64,000 nucleotides of DNA from the NCBI GenBank assembly GCA_947396885.1, contig OX377205.1, forward strand, positions 50,080,676 to 50,144,675. Direction: 5' to 3'. Position numbers and translations under genes: made by a program. A model generated the notes under the pieces. It searched no databases. It saw only the letters and a list, made by a program, of their open reading frames with translations, and was not told the DNA's origin. This document shows positions 29,101 to 35,532 of this stretch, in pieces. The DNA comes from Heligmosomoides polygyrus polygyrus (Eukaryota > Nematoda > Chromadorea > Rhabditida > Heligmosomidae). The number at the start of each line of letters is the position of its first letter. Position 1 is the first letter of the stretch.

Positions 29101-31264
29101 TTCTGCGAATCGCGCCGCCAAGGGGAAGGGCGCGGCGCGGCGCGATCAGCCGCGGCAGATTCAGTGTAGGATGGGAGATTTCACCTTTTCGACCAAACTT
29201 CTTCTATTGGGAAGGAGGAGGGGGTATTTAGGGTGCTGATCACGAATCTGACATCGTTTTTTGAAGTTACGGGCGATTACCAGGTTTGGATGATTAGGGA
29301 GTTTGAGCGAAATCGGTGACCATGACCTTAGCCCGTGCCTTCTGTAACCTAGGAAGAAAATGAAGATCTGTACACATTCACGAAGCTTCATATACCACGC
29401 CAGGGATATGTTTAGTGCACAGTGACCCTAGAATGGTCAAACAAGAAAGAATTTTCAGTGATTCTTGACGATGAGTACCTTCCAGCAGTTTTACTTTTGG
29501 ACCCGCACATGTCGCAAAATAAGGAGTGGTTTAGTGCCGTTTGTATTGCAGGGGATTCGACTCAATACCACACTCACCAGTTCCAACCGTAGGTTGAGCG
29601 GACGACTTCGACTCCAAGCTTAACAGAGGAATCGTCGCTCACCGAAGAAATCCCACGACAAACATTGACAAGATGCAATGCTCTGGTCAACCAGACCAAT
29701 CCTTTCTGTTTTGCTCCCTCAACGACTCATGGACCGCTTCCGGAGCACGGACCGTAGTGCCCAGAAGCTCGTGGCCGCGCGTCGCTGACGCTCCCCTTTC
29801 TAACAGCAATCGTGCAGCGGCGCGTCAAATTCGGGGCGAGGCGCGACTGGCCGCGCCGCTCCCCAAATTGACGCGCCGCGCCGCGGCGGGAGTATAAAAG
29901 GCGCCTAAAGGCCCCCACAGAGTTCCGCGGCAACGCCGCTCGCCGCTATGTTTAAGGATAGGGCAGGGACGCCGCCGGCGGCGACCTCTGCGTCTCTACC
30001 CTGTGGTTAAGCATAGGGCCGCGGCGCTGCCGCAGAACTCTGTGGGGCCCTTAAGGCGCCGGCAACGTCGAGCAGCGCCACCCGGCGTCGACGCATAGCC
30101 CGCAATCGGCCCGACACCTGGTACGTTCCGCACTGATCTCACTCGGTACCCTGGCTGTCCGCCTCCTCATTGCCCGCATCGAACGAACGGGCCGCCCAGA
30201 GGGCTTGTTAACTCGGAGATCAGGTGTCGTGTCTCCCATAAATACGAGCGCAGCTTCGCATCCCTTGACTTCTACAAGTTATTCAAGAAGTGCTCTCGGA
30301 TTCAGCCTTGGAAACTCTCGGAAAGATTTTGCTGTCGAACTTGGTGAAGCAATTCATCTCAAGAGTTCAATTTGGGACGTTTTCGAAGTGCTTAAGTACT
30401 TGATAGCCGTTGCTCTTTCTCTCGATGATGATGATGACGATTAAGGCCATTTGGAGCACACCCCAACTCTTCAGTGTTTCGAGAAGCATTAGATATACTA
30501 TAACTGATGGTAGTTCCCTTCATCAAACAGATGGGAAGTAAAAAATACCAGACTTCCAAAGTTATGATAGGCTCTGGAATGCGAAACGACGAATGAACTA
30601 AAAGGGAGCGCAACGCAATTAAGTAGAGAGATCGGTGACACTGTATTCCTTTACAGGCAGTGCACGCCACGCATTCTGCTTCTAGAGGATATCGCGCGGC
30701 GAATTGAATGCATATTCAGCCCATACAAGGACTTACAATGGCCAACCACGTACAAGTCAGCAATTCATCTTACCAGAAAAGCCTGATACCAATTCACCAA
30801 CCCGGAGAGAAGAAAGGCTTCTTTGCCTGAGAATGAAATCCGAGCTAAGAACTTTGAGTCGAGTGCACATTATAGCCGGCGCCTAATCCGACTTTGCCAC
30901 CATGCTCCCTTGAGTAACAACGTGAACTAATTTGAGGGTATCCAGGCAACGGCTAAAATAAAAAGATCCCAACTACGAACCAACATGCTTTGAGGTCAGC
31001 CAAACATGAGCCACGCTATCAGCCTGACCAACATGGAGGATTCTACTCAACTGTTCGTTAAGGATATCCCACACGGCTATCCCCTTTCTGTGGACTACGG
31101 CAAGGTAACACATAGCAGCACCCAATGTTCTGACATATCATTTGGTGTTCGTAAATCTGCTCTTTCAGGTGCCAGTTGAATACCCTATGTCTACCGTGCT
31201 ACCGCCTCAGGCCAATGGCTTCCAGTTCATCTCTGAAGTCACGAACACGTTGCTAGGACAATAG
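2075..31264 (+). CDS. ahr-1: aryl hydrocarbon receptor ortholog, bHLH-PAS transcription factor (16 exons)
   Basis: The product is a nuclear bHLH-PAS transcription factor. In worms AHR-1 pairs with AHA-1 (ARNT) to bind GCGTG-core sites and specifies neuronal fates. I joined exons 2075-2112, 11028-11215, 22781-22950, 23009-23098, 23217-23346, 23402-23475, 24416-24522, 24603-24701, 24758-24861, 25449-25593, 26147-26299, 26364-26481, 27119-27227, 27294-27380, 30995-31104 and 31169-31264. All phases agree and the sum is 1818 nt (605 aa). The bHLH spans about residues 23-74 ([10 protein letters not shown] from residue 25), PAS-A about 130-230 ([19 protein letters not shown]) and PAS-B about 265-381 ([33 protein letters not shown]). 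A Pro-rich variable region follows, then a conserved tail ([12 protein letters not shown]). The match is to C. elegans AHR-1 as I recall it. No frame break was seen. The join into exon 15 is the least certain. Confidence 0.93.
2751..3034 (-). repeat. tRNA-derived SINE copy 1
   Basis: On the - strand this begins with a tRNA-like head (TTGTAGCGGTG-type A box and GGTTCGAGTTCC B box). The body is shared with copies at 13578, 16484, 30630 and 61112 (AACCAAGC, GAATGCGTGGC, ATTGA near the end). It is diverged and has an internal substitution around 2820-2880. Confidence 0.7.
5405..5583. repeat. MITE, GGCCGGATTCATC family, copy A
   Basis: The terminal inverted repeats read GGCCAGATTCATCAACGAC at the left and the complementary GTCGTTGATGAATCCGACC at the right. 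The inner arms are complementary too (GAAATTCCTGATAA versus its inverse), so the whole unit folds into a hairpin. It is non-coding. Related copies lie at 10100, 34137 and 57164. Confidence 0.75.
6667..7631 (-). mobile_element. mariner-like DNA transposon, inactive
   Basis: Perfect 22-bp terminal inverted repeats (TTCGATAATTAATGTCG then T-run) lie at 6667-6688 and 7610-7631. On the - strand the N-terminal helix-turn-helix half ([16 protein letters not shown]) starts near 7520. The C-terminal part (MMPHPP-x5-[21 protein letters not shown]) follows down to about 6740. The region with the first catalytic Asp is deleted, and the second (normally in QDNARPH) is lost. Stops and frameshifts are present. 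The size of 965 bp compares with about 1.3 kb for intact mariners. Confidence 0.85.
7648..8476. mobile_element. palindromic mariner derivative (two 3' ends)
   Basis: Both ends carry a GGTTGGCAACTAA mariner-type terminus. The arms (about 7648-7880 and 8238-8476) are inverted copies of the same 3' end. On each arm the outward-reading strand encodes a mariner C-terminus (FLSSKA, then QLPDKRE). The 360-bp centre has no clear transposase. The element is non-autonomous. Confidence 0.75.
9953..10040. repeat. short hairpin (inverted repeat)
   Basis: The left arm ACTGCGATGAA...CTCCCTTTTGAA-GCTACCG pairs with the right arm CGGTAGCCTTCAAAAGGGGAG...TTCATCGCAGT across a loop of about 7 nt. It has no coding content and is possibly a small MITE. 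Confidence 0.6.
10100..10257. repeat. MITE, GGCCGGATTCATC family, copy B
   Basis: The left end GGCCGGATTCATCAACGACT pairs with the right end ATTGTTGATGAATCCGGCC. The inner part is rich in TATCTCTAC-type repeats. It is a close relative, in opposite orientation, of the copy at 57164. Confidence 0.8.
11028..11215 (+). CDS. ahr-1: ahr-1 exon 2 (bHLH domain)
   Basis: The acceptor is GATTTGCAG at 11019-11027. The exon completes the split Arg codon and encodes [11 protein letters not shown], then the basic region [11 protein letters not shown] and the helix-loop-helix ([29 protein letters not shown]). It ends in KAHFH plus one base before GTTAG (phase 1). His, Arg and Arg of the basic region, which contact DNA in AHR proteins, are present. 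Confidence 0.95.
13538..13561. repeat. (AT)n microsatellite
   Basis: About twelve AT dinucleotides immediately precede the SINE body at 13578. Confidence 0.9.
13578..13800 (+). repeat. SINE copy 2 (body only)
   Basis: This carries the SINE body (AACCAAGC to GGATTGAGTAACGCC) with a TCCTTATCC-type repetitive tail, but the tRNA-like head is missing. It lies directly upstream of the truncated LINE at 13830. Confidence 0.75.
13830..15078 (+). pseudogene. 5'-truncated RTE-like LINE (reverse transcriptase)
   Basis: Reverse-transcriptase blocks are visible in order: [13 protein letters not shown] (motif A, Asp), [13 protein letters not shown] (motif B) and LLYADDVML (catalytic YADD), then the C-terminal [10 protein letters not shown] and [10 protein letters not shown] block. 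An in-frame TGA lies just before TLLYADD (14286-14288), and frame breaks occur around 14440-14690. The 3' end is a (GAA)n tract. The flanks carry a 10-bp target-site duplication TAATGTGGCC at 13820-13829 and 15079-15088. There is no endonuclease domain. It sits in ahr-1 intron 2, in the sense direction. Confidence 0.9.
15918..17322. mobile_element. diverged hAT-type non-autonomous element
   Basis: The left end reads CAGGGTCAAGC, and the right end is the complementary type (CTCACTCGTGACCCCG). The interior at 16740-17320 is similar to the right half of the large element at 53135-58462, and 16080-16130 shares CCAGGTGTGGC-x-TCGACA with its left part. The flanking octamers GCTGAACG (15910-15917) and GCTGGACA (17323-17330) match at 6 of 8 positions, suggesting an old 8-bp duplication. 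No transposase frame was found. A SINE is nested inside. Confidence 0.6.
16484..16700 (-). repeat. SINE copy 3
   Basis: The inverted SINE body starts with the AGGATAAAGGACGGCGAT tail and runs to GGATTGGCT. It is inserted within the hAT copy. The tRNA-like head is weak or absent. Confidence 0.75.
18176..18491. repeat. inverted repeat with 44-bp arms
   Basis: GTTGGGCGAAAAGTACCCCT with AAGGCGACA and GAGAGGATG at 18176-18220 is mirrored at 18447-18491. The 225-nt centre is GC-rich without a credible ORF. It is probably a foldback or MITE element. Confidence 0.65.
18503..19641. repeat. large inverted repeat, founding copy of a dispersed family
   Basis: The left arm 18503-18870 and right arm 19145-19641 are inverted copies (CTGTAGAGCGAGCAAC, CGAGTGGGGC, CTCGAGGACATTGTAGGCAGC, GGTGAGGCTT-TGTGACGCATTTTT). 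The right arm has an extra partial duplication of about 125 bp (GCGCACTCCAAA to ACAATTC, twice). The centre includes CGATGACGTCATGACG. Pieces of the same family recur at 35.9-38.9 and 40.3-42.4 kb. It is non-coding. Confidence 0.75.
19746..22581 (-). pseudogene. near-full-length RTE-like LINE (AP endonuclease plus reverse transcriptase), decayed
   Basis: Read on -, the order is: endonuclease start ([26 protein letters not shown]; about 22310-22200), endonuclease core ([35 protein letters not shown]), linker, RT ([57 protein letters not shown]) and the C-terminal block ([17 protein letters not shown]) ending in GAA repeats. It is flanked by a perfect 14-bp duplication CTGAGCACAAATAT (19732-19745 and 22582-22595). 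Frameshifts near 22200, 21360 and 20650 and a TAG before TLLYADD (20542-20544) inactivate it. About 2.84 kb compares with about 3.2 kb for typical RTEs. It is antisense in ahr-1 intron 2. Confidence 0.93.
21359..22258 (-). pseudogene. AP-endonuclease-coding segment of the RTE-like LINE
   Basis: This is the longest open frame of the LINE (299 codons). It covers the exonuclease/endonuclease fold: [37 protein letters not shown] (family consensus GDFNAHVG, so Asn is replaced by Ser) and [15 protein letters not shown] basic linker ([20 protein letters not shown]) leads towards the RT. The first 100 or so endonuclease residues are in another frame. Confidence 0.85.
22781..22950 (+). CDS. ahr-1: ahr-1 exon 3 (linker between bHLH and PAS-A)
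   Basis: Acceptor CATTCAG, donor GTGAGT. The exon encodes [14 protein letters not shown], a Ser/Pro/Tyr-rich linker, and [16 protein letters not shown]. It enters in phase 1 and leaves in phase 0. The downstream part aligns with the DPEES-x-FEEISLK segment that precedes worm PAS-A. Confidence 0.92.
23009..23098 (+). CDS. ahr-1: ahr-1 exon 4 (PAS-A, first half)
   Basis: Encodes [20 protein letters not shown] and on to FLGFHQ; donor GTGCGC. The best-aligning acceptor is CATTTAAG, an unusual AAG. An in-frame TAG acceptor 15 nt upstream (exon start 22994) would add five residues (QSPFK). Confidence 0.9.
23217..23346 (+). CDS. ahr-1: ahr-1 exon 5 (PAS-A, second half)
   Basis: Encodes [20 protein letters not shown] then [20 protein letters not shown]; donor GTGAGT, phase 1. 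The acceptor is again AAG (TGCTTAAG). The TAG 16 nt upstream would shift the frame and give an immediate stop, so the AAG site is needed. Confidence 0.9.
23402..23475 (+). CDS. ahr-1: ahr-1 exon 6 (end of PAS-A)
   Basis: Acceptor TGCTTCCAG. Encodes [20 protein letters not shown] then TCGFL, with donor GTACAA at phase 0. [14 protein letters not shown] is a strongly conserved PAS-A block of AHR proteins. Confidence 0.92.
24416..24522 (+). CDS. ahr-1: ahr-1 exon 7 (PAS-A to PAS-B linker)
   Basis: Acceptor TCTTTCCAG. Encodes [20 protein letters not shown] then [15 protein letters not shown]; donor GTGAGT, phase 2. GKL-x-x-LHG followed by a hydrophobic strand is typical of AHR orthologs. Confidence 0.92.
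24603..24701 (+). CDS. ahr-1: ahr-1 exon 8 (start of PAS-B)
   Basis: Acceptor GTTTACAG. Encodes [19 protein letters not shown] then [15 protein letters not shown], with donor GTGAGT at phase 2. F-x-TKH-x-LDG is the PAS-B entry motif of AHR. Confidence 0.92.
24758..24861 (+). CDS. ahr-1: ahr-1 exon 9 (PAS-B core)
   Basis: Acceptor ACGTTTCAG, donor GTCAGT, phase 1. Encodes [20 protein letters not shown] then [14 protein letters not shown], matching the worm block with VEDAVC and AEAHKE. Confidence 0.92.
25449..25593 (+). CDS. ahr-1: ahr-1 exon 10 (PAS-B C-terminal half)
   Basis: Acceptor CAATTCAG, donor GTGAGT, phase 2. Encodes [20 protein letters not shown] then [20 protein letters not shown] and IGLTHRLL. 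The final beta-strands of PAS-B are intact. Confidence 0.93.
26147..26299 (+). CDS. ahr-1: ahr-1 exon 11 (post-PAS region)
   Basis: Acceptor TGATTCCAG, donor GTGAGC, phase 2. Encodes [20 protein letters not shown] then [20 protein letters not shown], nearly identical to the C. elegans segment after PAS-B. Confidence 0.92.
26364..26481 (+). CDS. ahr-1: ahr-1 exon 12 (variable C-terminal region)
   Basis: Acceptor TTGTTTCAG, proposed donor GTACGA. In frame it encodes [20 protein letters not shown] and ends WPLLHP. The segment is not clearly conserved. The exon is supported because it restores phase between exons 11 and 13 and has good splice sites. Confidence 0.7.
27119..27227 (+). CDS. ahr-1: ahr-1 exon 13 (Pro/aromatic-rich region)
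   Basis: Acceptor CCGTTTCAG, donor GTGAGT, phase 1. Encodes [20 protein letters not shown] and then [16 protein letters not shown]. It resembles the worm PPAW-x-HDVY stretch in composition and spacing and is probably part of the activation region. Confidence 0.8.
27294..27380 (+). CDS. ahr-1: ahr-1 exon 14 (His-rich region)
   Basis: Acceptor CGCTTTTCAG, donor GTTAGA, phase 1. Encodes [20 protein letters not shown] then ADCHQWNGS. Conservation is weak, but the frame is open between strong splice signals and phases with exon 13. Confidence 0.65.
27520..27700. repeat. GC-rich repeat segment with TTATACTTCCGC terminus
   Basis: This starts with ACGTTATACTTCCGCAACCC and is full of CG-rich short inversions (CGTCGGCGACG and its relatives). 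It abuts the next hairpin element. ORFs here are composition artefacts. Confidence 0.45.
27700..28012. repeat. hairpin MITE with TTATACTCCCGCGGGAGC ends
   Basis: The left end TTATACTCCCGCGGGAGC (from 27703) is mirrored at 27992-28010. Inner GC-rich arms (CCGCGGAC, GGTGCAC) also pair, and a second internal GGGAAGTATAACAG end lies at 27880-27892. A shorter relative is at 40457-40604. Confidence 0.7.
28022..28353. repeat. GC-rich dispersed repeat, copy 1 (GTCGCCGCGATGG family)
   Basis: About 315 bp nearly identical to 53414-53727. It shares GAGTTTTGCAGAGCGACGCG, CGCATCGCCCATCGCTCTGC and GGAAGTATGCCCCCGGCC. The ends are imperfect inverted repeats (CACTTCCCGTCGCCGCGATGG versus GCGACGGTGGAAGTATG). 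Long overlapping ORFs on both strands reflect high GC, not a gene. Confidence 0.75.
28950..29070. repeat. GC-rich hairpin
   Basis: TATACTTGCGCCGCCTCGCGGC is mirrored by GCCGCGAGGCGGCGCCGC then TCTATAC across a loop of about 35 nt. It has the same TATAC-type ends as the neighbouring MITEs. Confidence 0.6.
29819..29899. repeat. GC-rich hairpin
   Basis: GGCGCGTCAAATTCGGGG at 29819 pairs with CCCCAAATTGACGCGCC ending near 29878. A GGGAGTATAAAA terminus of the TATAC type follows and abuts the next element. Confidence 0.6.
29900..30060. repeat. hairpin MITE with GGCGCC ends
   Basis: The whole 161-bp unit folds. GGCGCCTAAAGGCCCCCACA with GAGTTCCGCGGCA at the left pairs with the right end CAGAACTCTGTGGGGCCCTT then AAGGCGCC. 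The inner TATGTTTAAGGATAGGG and TTAAGCATAGGG also pair. A related TTAAGCATAGGG core occurs in the hairpin at 59191. Confidence 0.75.
30630..30900 (-). repeat. SINE copy 4
   Basis: A diverged inverted copy with CACGCCACGCATTCTGC, then CCAACCCGGAG, and a tRNA-like head remnant near 30860-30900 (GGCGCC with AGTCGGA on -). It lies just upstream of ahr-1 exon 15. Confidence 0.6.
30995..31104 (+). CDS. ahr-1: ahr-1 exon 15 (penultimate exon; 5' boundary uncertain)
   Basis: The frame reads [20 protein letters not shown] then [14 protein letters not shown], with donor GTAACA and phase 0. Phase from exon 14 requires a start at 30995 after TTTGAG, an unusual GAG acceptor. A normal CAG acceptor gives a start at 31000 but is out of phase unless an extra small exon lies in the 3.6 kb repeat-filled intron. 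Confidence 0.6.
31169..31264 (+). CDS. ahr-1: ahr-1 exon 16 (conserved C-terminus and stop)
   Basis: Acceptor CTCTTTCAG. Encodes [17 protein letters not shown], then [14 protein letters not shown] and TAG. The last residues match the invariant ISEVTN-L-LG tail of nematode AHR-1 and fix the 3' end of the gene. No clear AATAAA is seen in the next 500 bases. Confidence 0.92.
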   Translation: MPVEYPMSTVLPPQANGFQFISEVTNTLLGQ

Positions 31265-32000
31265 CGGTCGCAAGGGTTTCGAGCAAGAGAAAGAGTCAAT
31301 TAGTGCGTGTCGCTTCGCAGCTAGGCATATCAGAAAGAAAAATGGGTAATGAGTCCATGTCCAGTCGGCCAATTTCAGTGTGATATATTCTTCGAATGTG
31401 ATAGCAAGCAGTGTGACTTTGCTGTGTTTTTTCATTGGTTCATCTGCAATTTTCTTCTGACTCCGCAAGCAATTTCTCAGGTAGCTGGGCTAAGAAGCCG
31501 AGGAAGCTCTTCTTCACCTTCTCCCGAAGAAGGAACTTCCTTAAGAAAACGGGATACGCACTGTCGCGATGTCGGGCATCGGCGACCCATCCTCGCACAG
31601 CTGCGCTCCCTGCTACCTCTTCTGAGCGCAATATCCATTCCCTCAAAGCAGTGTCAAAGGATACTACCACCAACTGAGTTTCCACATGTGTTCTTTCAGT
31701 CGTATTTTTGAAGAATTCTCTGAATTTAGATAGCTGCAATCCTTTCACTGTAATTCCTTAACAAATAGTGTCCATATATGTTGCTGTCGATAAATACCAC
31801 AACCGCATTGACTACTCGATGACCAGTTATGACGATGCTTCATTGTGGTCAAATCTCGCCAGGCGGGACTCGATCCCACACCACCTGCTTGCCGTGCAGA
31901 CCATATCAGCACCCACCCCCGTATGCCGGGATGAGCTGGTACACCATAAGAACAGTTAAGCTGGAGGTCTGGAGGTGTTAAGCCTCAAGTGGCTTTCAAA
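31265..32000. other. region downstream of ahr-1, no recognisable gene
   Basis: This should contain the ahr-1 3' UTR. An open frame of 102 codons on - at 31440-31748 has no recognisable domain and opposes + frames of similar length. No clear polyadenylation hexamer was found. Confidence 0.5.
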
Positions 32001-32009
32001 CCCGTTATA

Positions 32010-33250
32010 AACTGTTATATCGACGTTTGCTGCGGAAAGCTCCACCGGCAGGAAGAACTCGAACCTTCACACCTGTTTGCCCGGCAGGATGGCAAGCTGT
32101 TAGACCTGCGCCGTTGTACTTGATAACGGCTTCCACATTCAAGAGTCATTACCTCTTCACGAGCAGCTTGATCCGTTCCGAACCGAAATACGGGTTGGAT
32201 CAGCCGTACCACGCGGTCCACCCTGTTGAAGATCTTCCTCGAGGCGCTTGACGTCCCTCGCGATTTACTCCAGTGCTTGCTGTCCATCGGTCGTCTTCTC
32301 TCCTCACGATGTGACCGACCGATATGCGTCTTTAGCACTCCACTCGTAATCCGCTGGACCACGAAGATGATACATTTCTTTCATGGCGGAGCTGCGAGGT
32401 CCGGCCAGATGTGGAATTCGCTGGTTGTACTTCAGAAGACATCGCTCTAGCGCGTAATCCTTAGCGTCTTTGACGACGCAGCAATGTCACCCACGCCTGG
32501 GCCGCGTAAAGAAGCGCAGGGAAAACAGTCGAGTCCAATGGATCTGCTCGGAGGTCGGGTCTGTCAGACGGCCTATAGTCTCCACGACTGGTCCGAAAGC
32601 AGCCCATGCAGCTCTTCGCCTCCTCTCCATCTCGACATTCCATATCCTTCTGCATGTTCATTGAACTCCTGTCGTAAACATGAAGCGTTTCAGTGGCATG
32701 AGAGCCCCCCCCCCCCCCCCCCAGTTGGATTCATCCCTCGCAGCAGACGTTTCTGATAAACTTGTTTTCCTAAGGTTGGTTCGCAGAACCCTTCTTTCCT
32801 ATCCTTGCTATCCTTTTTCCTGCTTCGTTTAGCTCAGCAAGCATCGCCACTACTTCAGCGCTAGAATCCGGGAGGAGTGTACGTCGTCAGCAGAACAAGC
32901 ATTAGAGTTGAACAACCTCATTTGCTATTGCAGCGCTACGGTAAACAGCTTTGGCGACACGGTGTCGCCATTCGCACCCTTTTCGAATAGGAATGATAAG
33001 GGGGCGCTGAAGCAGCTGGACTGTCGTTTTGCATACAGCGTAGCAGTCCGAAGGCCTGTAACACGTCGTCTGAGTCGAGACGTACGTTGCACGACAGCTG
33101 TAACCGTACTCTGAATACGGACGCTGCTGTACGATCCCCGTCCATACCCTCTTCACCGTGTGACAAAAGTACAGTGCTCTGTTGCCTATTTCGAAATTGC
33201 CCATGGGTACGCTTAAAGACACAACCACCTGGCATCCGGCGCAGTATCAC
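32010..33250 (-). pseudogene. degraded LINE fragment, RTE-1-like reverse transcriptase
   Basis: Reading on -, pieces in order are: RT motif-B region (IPIRKGCEW, normally GKGVRQGDTISPK) near 33000, an ADDV catalytic-box remnant near 32895 and an ELNEAGKRI-like helix near 32840. A block RRRRAAWAAFGP at about 32610 and a stretch resembling LTDPDLRA then ALLYAAQAW at 32470-32560 follow. Many frameshifts and stops are present, and a C-run interrupts it at 32706-32722. It differs from the LINEs in ahr-1 intron 2. The ends are not defined. Confidence 0.65.
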
Positions 33251-34130
33251 ATTGGATCATTCGATCATTCGATCCCCCTCCAGATAACTCATTAGATTGA
33301 CGCACAGATTAAGCGCCTTTTAAATAGTAGGACCAGCGTTAGTTGTCAAAGGTTAGAAAGTTGGCCGTGAAAACAGTGAGGGTTTACTGCTAGTTACGGG
33401 TCTGCCCCCCCCTCCAAAAAAAAAAAGCTTCGTACATAGTGGGTGTTTCCTAAAAATTGTTCCATGTACAATATGAGCGGGCTGTTTTTATTCAGGATCT
33501 CAACCTCCAAGGTGACACACTCATTCCAATGCCGAATGGTTCGTCCATTGTGTTTAGGGAGCTCTGTGCTTGCTAACTGGAAAATTTCTGCGTCTCATTT
33601 CAGCGCCTTTCAGGCCATTGCCTGGGGTGATGCACACAAATCGGCAAGGAACGAAAATCCACAACGTCTCCAAAACTTCATGAATGCACCTCGATTGGCA
33701 TAGCTTTGTCCAAAACCTGTTACTGGCAGGCTCTACTTGGACATCCCAGAGTTGCTGGACGACGGTTGTAAAAAGGTCGCCTTGATGATGAAGGATTGTG
33801 CTCAGACTATAGTACTGCTTATTTCTACTTCTCCTTCGCAAATGTTGCAATGGAAGCAACTTGAATGGCAAAGTGCTCCTGCATTGGCTGCAGTACAAAG
33901 ATTACTCATCTGATATGGATTATACTGGCGCATCATTCAACATCGAAGCAAAGAGCCATTAGCAACTTTGACTCCCGATCAAGAAAGTGCTTCGCTCAAA
34001 CAGTGAAATTTCGTGAAAGTTAACAATCACGAGAACCACCGCCGGTCGACTAATACCGATGATGATGTCGCTGGATCGGAAAGTGTTGATAGCTGGTCGA
34101 TACGCGGATGCATATCGACCAGTCACCACT
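33251..34130. other. unassigned repeat-like stretch
   Basis: It begins with a purine/pyrimidine-rich tract near 33405-33427. A segment 33440-33900 is open on both strands and looks like transposon debris (GGGTGTTTCCTAAAAATTG near 33441), but I could not assign a family. No host gene was seen. Confidence 0.35.
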
Positions 34131-34136
34131 CATTTG

Positions 34137-34297
34137 TGATTCATCAACGACTTAGGTAACTTTAGCGGAGAATTGTAAGCGAAAAGCTCAGATAACGCGG
34201 CTTACCGCTCACCATATCGCTTGATAAGTCGCGCTATCTGCGCTTTTCGCTTACAGTTCCCCGTTAAAGCTACGTAGCTCGTTGATGAATCCGGCCC
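34137..34297. repeat. MITE, GGCCGGATTCATC family, copy C
   Basis: The right end CTCGTTGATGAATCCGGCC is intact, and the left end has decayed to GATTCATCAACGACTTAG. The inner arms GTAAGCGAAAAGC and GCTTTTCGCTTAC pair. It is closest to copy A at 5405. Confidence 0.7.
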
Positions 34298-34299
34298 TG

Positions 34300-34960
34300 G
34301 ATACCGCTTGAACCTGACAACTTCTTTTGCGATCGGAAAATAACGCGGCCACACTGCGCGGCCAGTACAACTGCCTCCATCCTTCTTGAGCTCGTCCTCT
34401 GTGATTGGATGACTGCGCGGAGGCAGAGGACCAACCAGGCGAAGCGGAAATGTTCCACAACTCCATTCTCAGATGTCCGCTGCAGACATGTAGCGTTCGA
34501 AGCTGCATCCTCCTTTAAAACTCGAAGTGCCACTGCGACCTGGTGTCCTTGTCAGTAGAAATGATATTGACCATAGTGGCGCCAACACAAAAGGAGGACG
34601 TTGGCCCTGCCTAGGGTTTTGAACAGTGTTCACACTGCTTGAAAAAACATGAAAGGTTAACCTTAAACTTTGGCTAGAAAATGTTCCAAACCTTATTCCG
34701 GAGTGCAAAAGATACACTGTATAATTCGAAGGGTTACAATCGTGGTCTTTCTTGTTTCGTATTCCGCTTTCGGTCAATTTTGATGGGCTCGTACGGCTTT
34801 TATCTTGTGCCTTTCTTCATTGGACCTGCAACGTCTTGCGCGTATGATACAATGTCTATCAGCCAAGGTCTGCCGAAGTCGAACGCGCGAGGATTAGTGT
34901 GAGTCTTTTTGCTTGATCGAGTTCGTGGCACATCCTCGACATTTCGCAGAACTTCACATT
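34300..34960. other. no recognisable gene or repeat
   Basis: Short conflicting frames only. There are no splice-consistent exons and no transposon ends. Confidence 0.4.
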
Positions 34961-34969
34961 ACTATGCCT

Positions 34970-35532
34970 TCAAATAAGCGAACCGGCTACGCTGCAGCTG
35001 ACTCGTTCAACCTTTGCTACGGCGGATGCGCAACATGCGTGGTTGTGGAGAAGCGCCGGTCCTTTTCTATTGACCACTGCCCGGTGCACAAGTCGGAATT
35101 TTTCGTGCATTTCGTCGATCTGTTGGACGTACTTCTCTCCCGTCATTGTTCCTGAATTCAAGAAACTGCGGTGGATTAATCCAGAAGCAGACCACCAAAC
35201 AGGTATCACGATCTTCTTTTGGTGCAATTTCGCTTTCGGGAATTGCTTCGGAGCTTCATTGCGGTCCAACCACTAGCTAACCGTCGCCGGTTATCGTAGA
35301 GGATTTATTTCTCGTCACATGTTACGATACGGTCAAGGAATGGATCGTTCTTGTTGCGAAGTAGCAGCGCTGACGACACTTCGAGCCGAGGATTTTTTTG
35401 GTGGTCGTTCAACTAGTGTGCTATCCATTCATCTAACTTCTTCGTCTTTCCAGTTTTCCGCAGATGTTCTCAAACACTTGATTTCAAGGTAAAGCTTTGC
35501 CAAAAACCTTAATTAATTTCCGAACAACCTAA
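34970..35532 (-). pseudogene. mariner transposase fragment
   Basis: On - the frame shows SLLLRNKNDPFLDRIVTCDE (first catalytic Asp), then ILYDNRRR and DRNEAPKQFPKAKLHQKKIV, then IPVWWSASGLIHRSFLNSGT and YVQQIDEMHEKF. This is the mariner catalytic core. The second catalytic motif is degraded (LLHNHA for LLHDNA), and a stop replaces Trp after CDEK. The right end GAACAACCTAA next to TA at 35533 looks like the 5' terminus. The N-terminal DNA-binding part and the C-terminus are missing. Confidence 0.85.

Larger units (their letters stand above)
27381..30994 (+). other. ahr-1: ahr-1 intron 14 (3.6 kb) filled by GC-rich hairpin elements
   Basis: Starts at GTTAGA after exon 14. Most of 27520-30060 is GC-rich palindromic MITE sequence, listed separately. 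At 28375-28860 and 29170-29800 I see no gene and only traces of dispersed repeats (a GTGCTGATCACGAATC fragment near 29230). Confidence 0.75.

Noticed and set aside
30415..30443. GATGATGATG run encoding poly-Asp at 30425-30441 as a coding end
   Set aside because: A short trinucleotide repeat in the large ahr-1 intron; the surrounding frame has no conservation and no splice sites.
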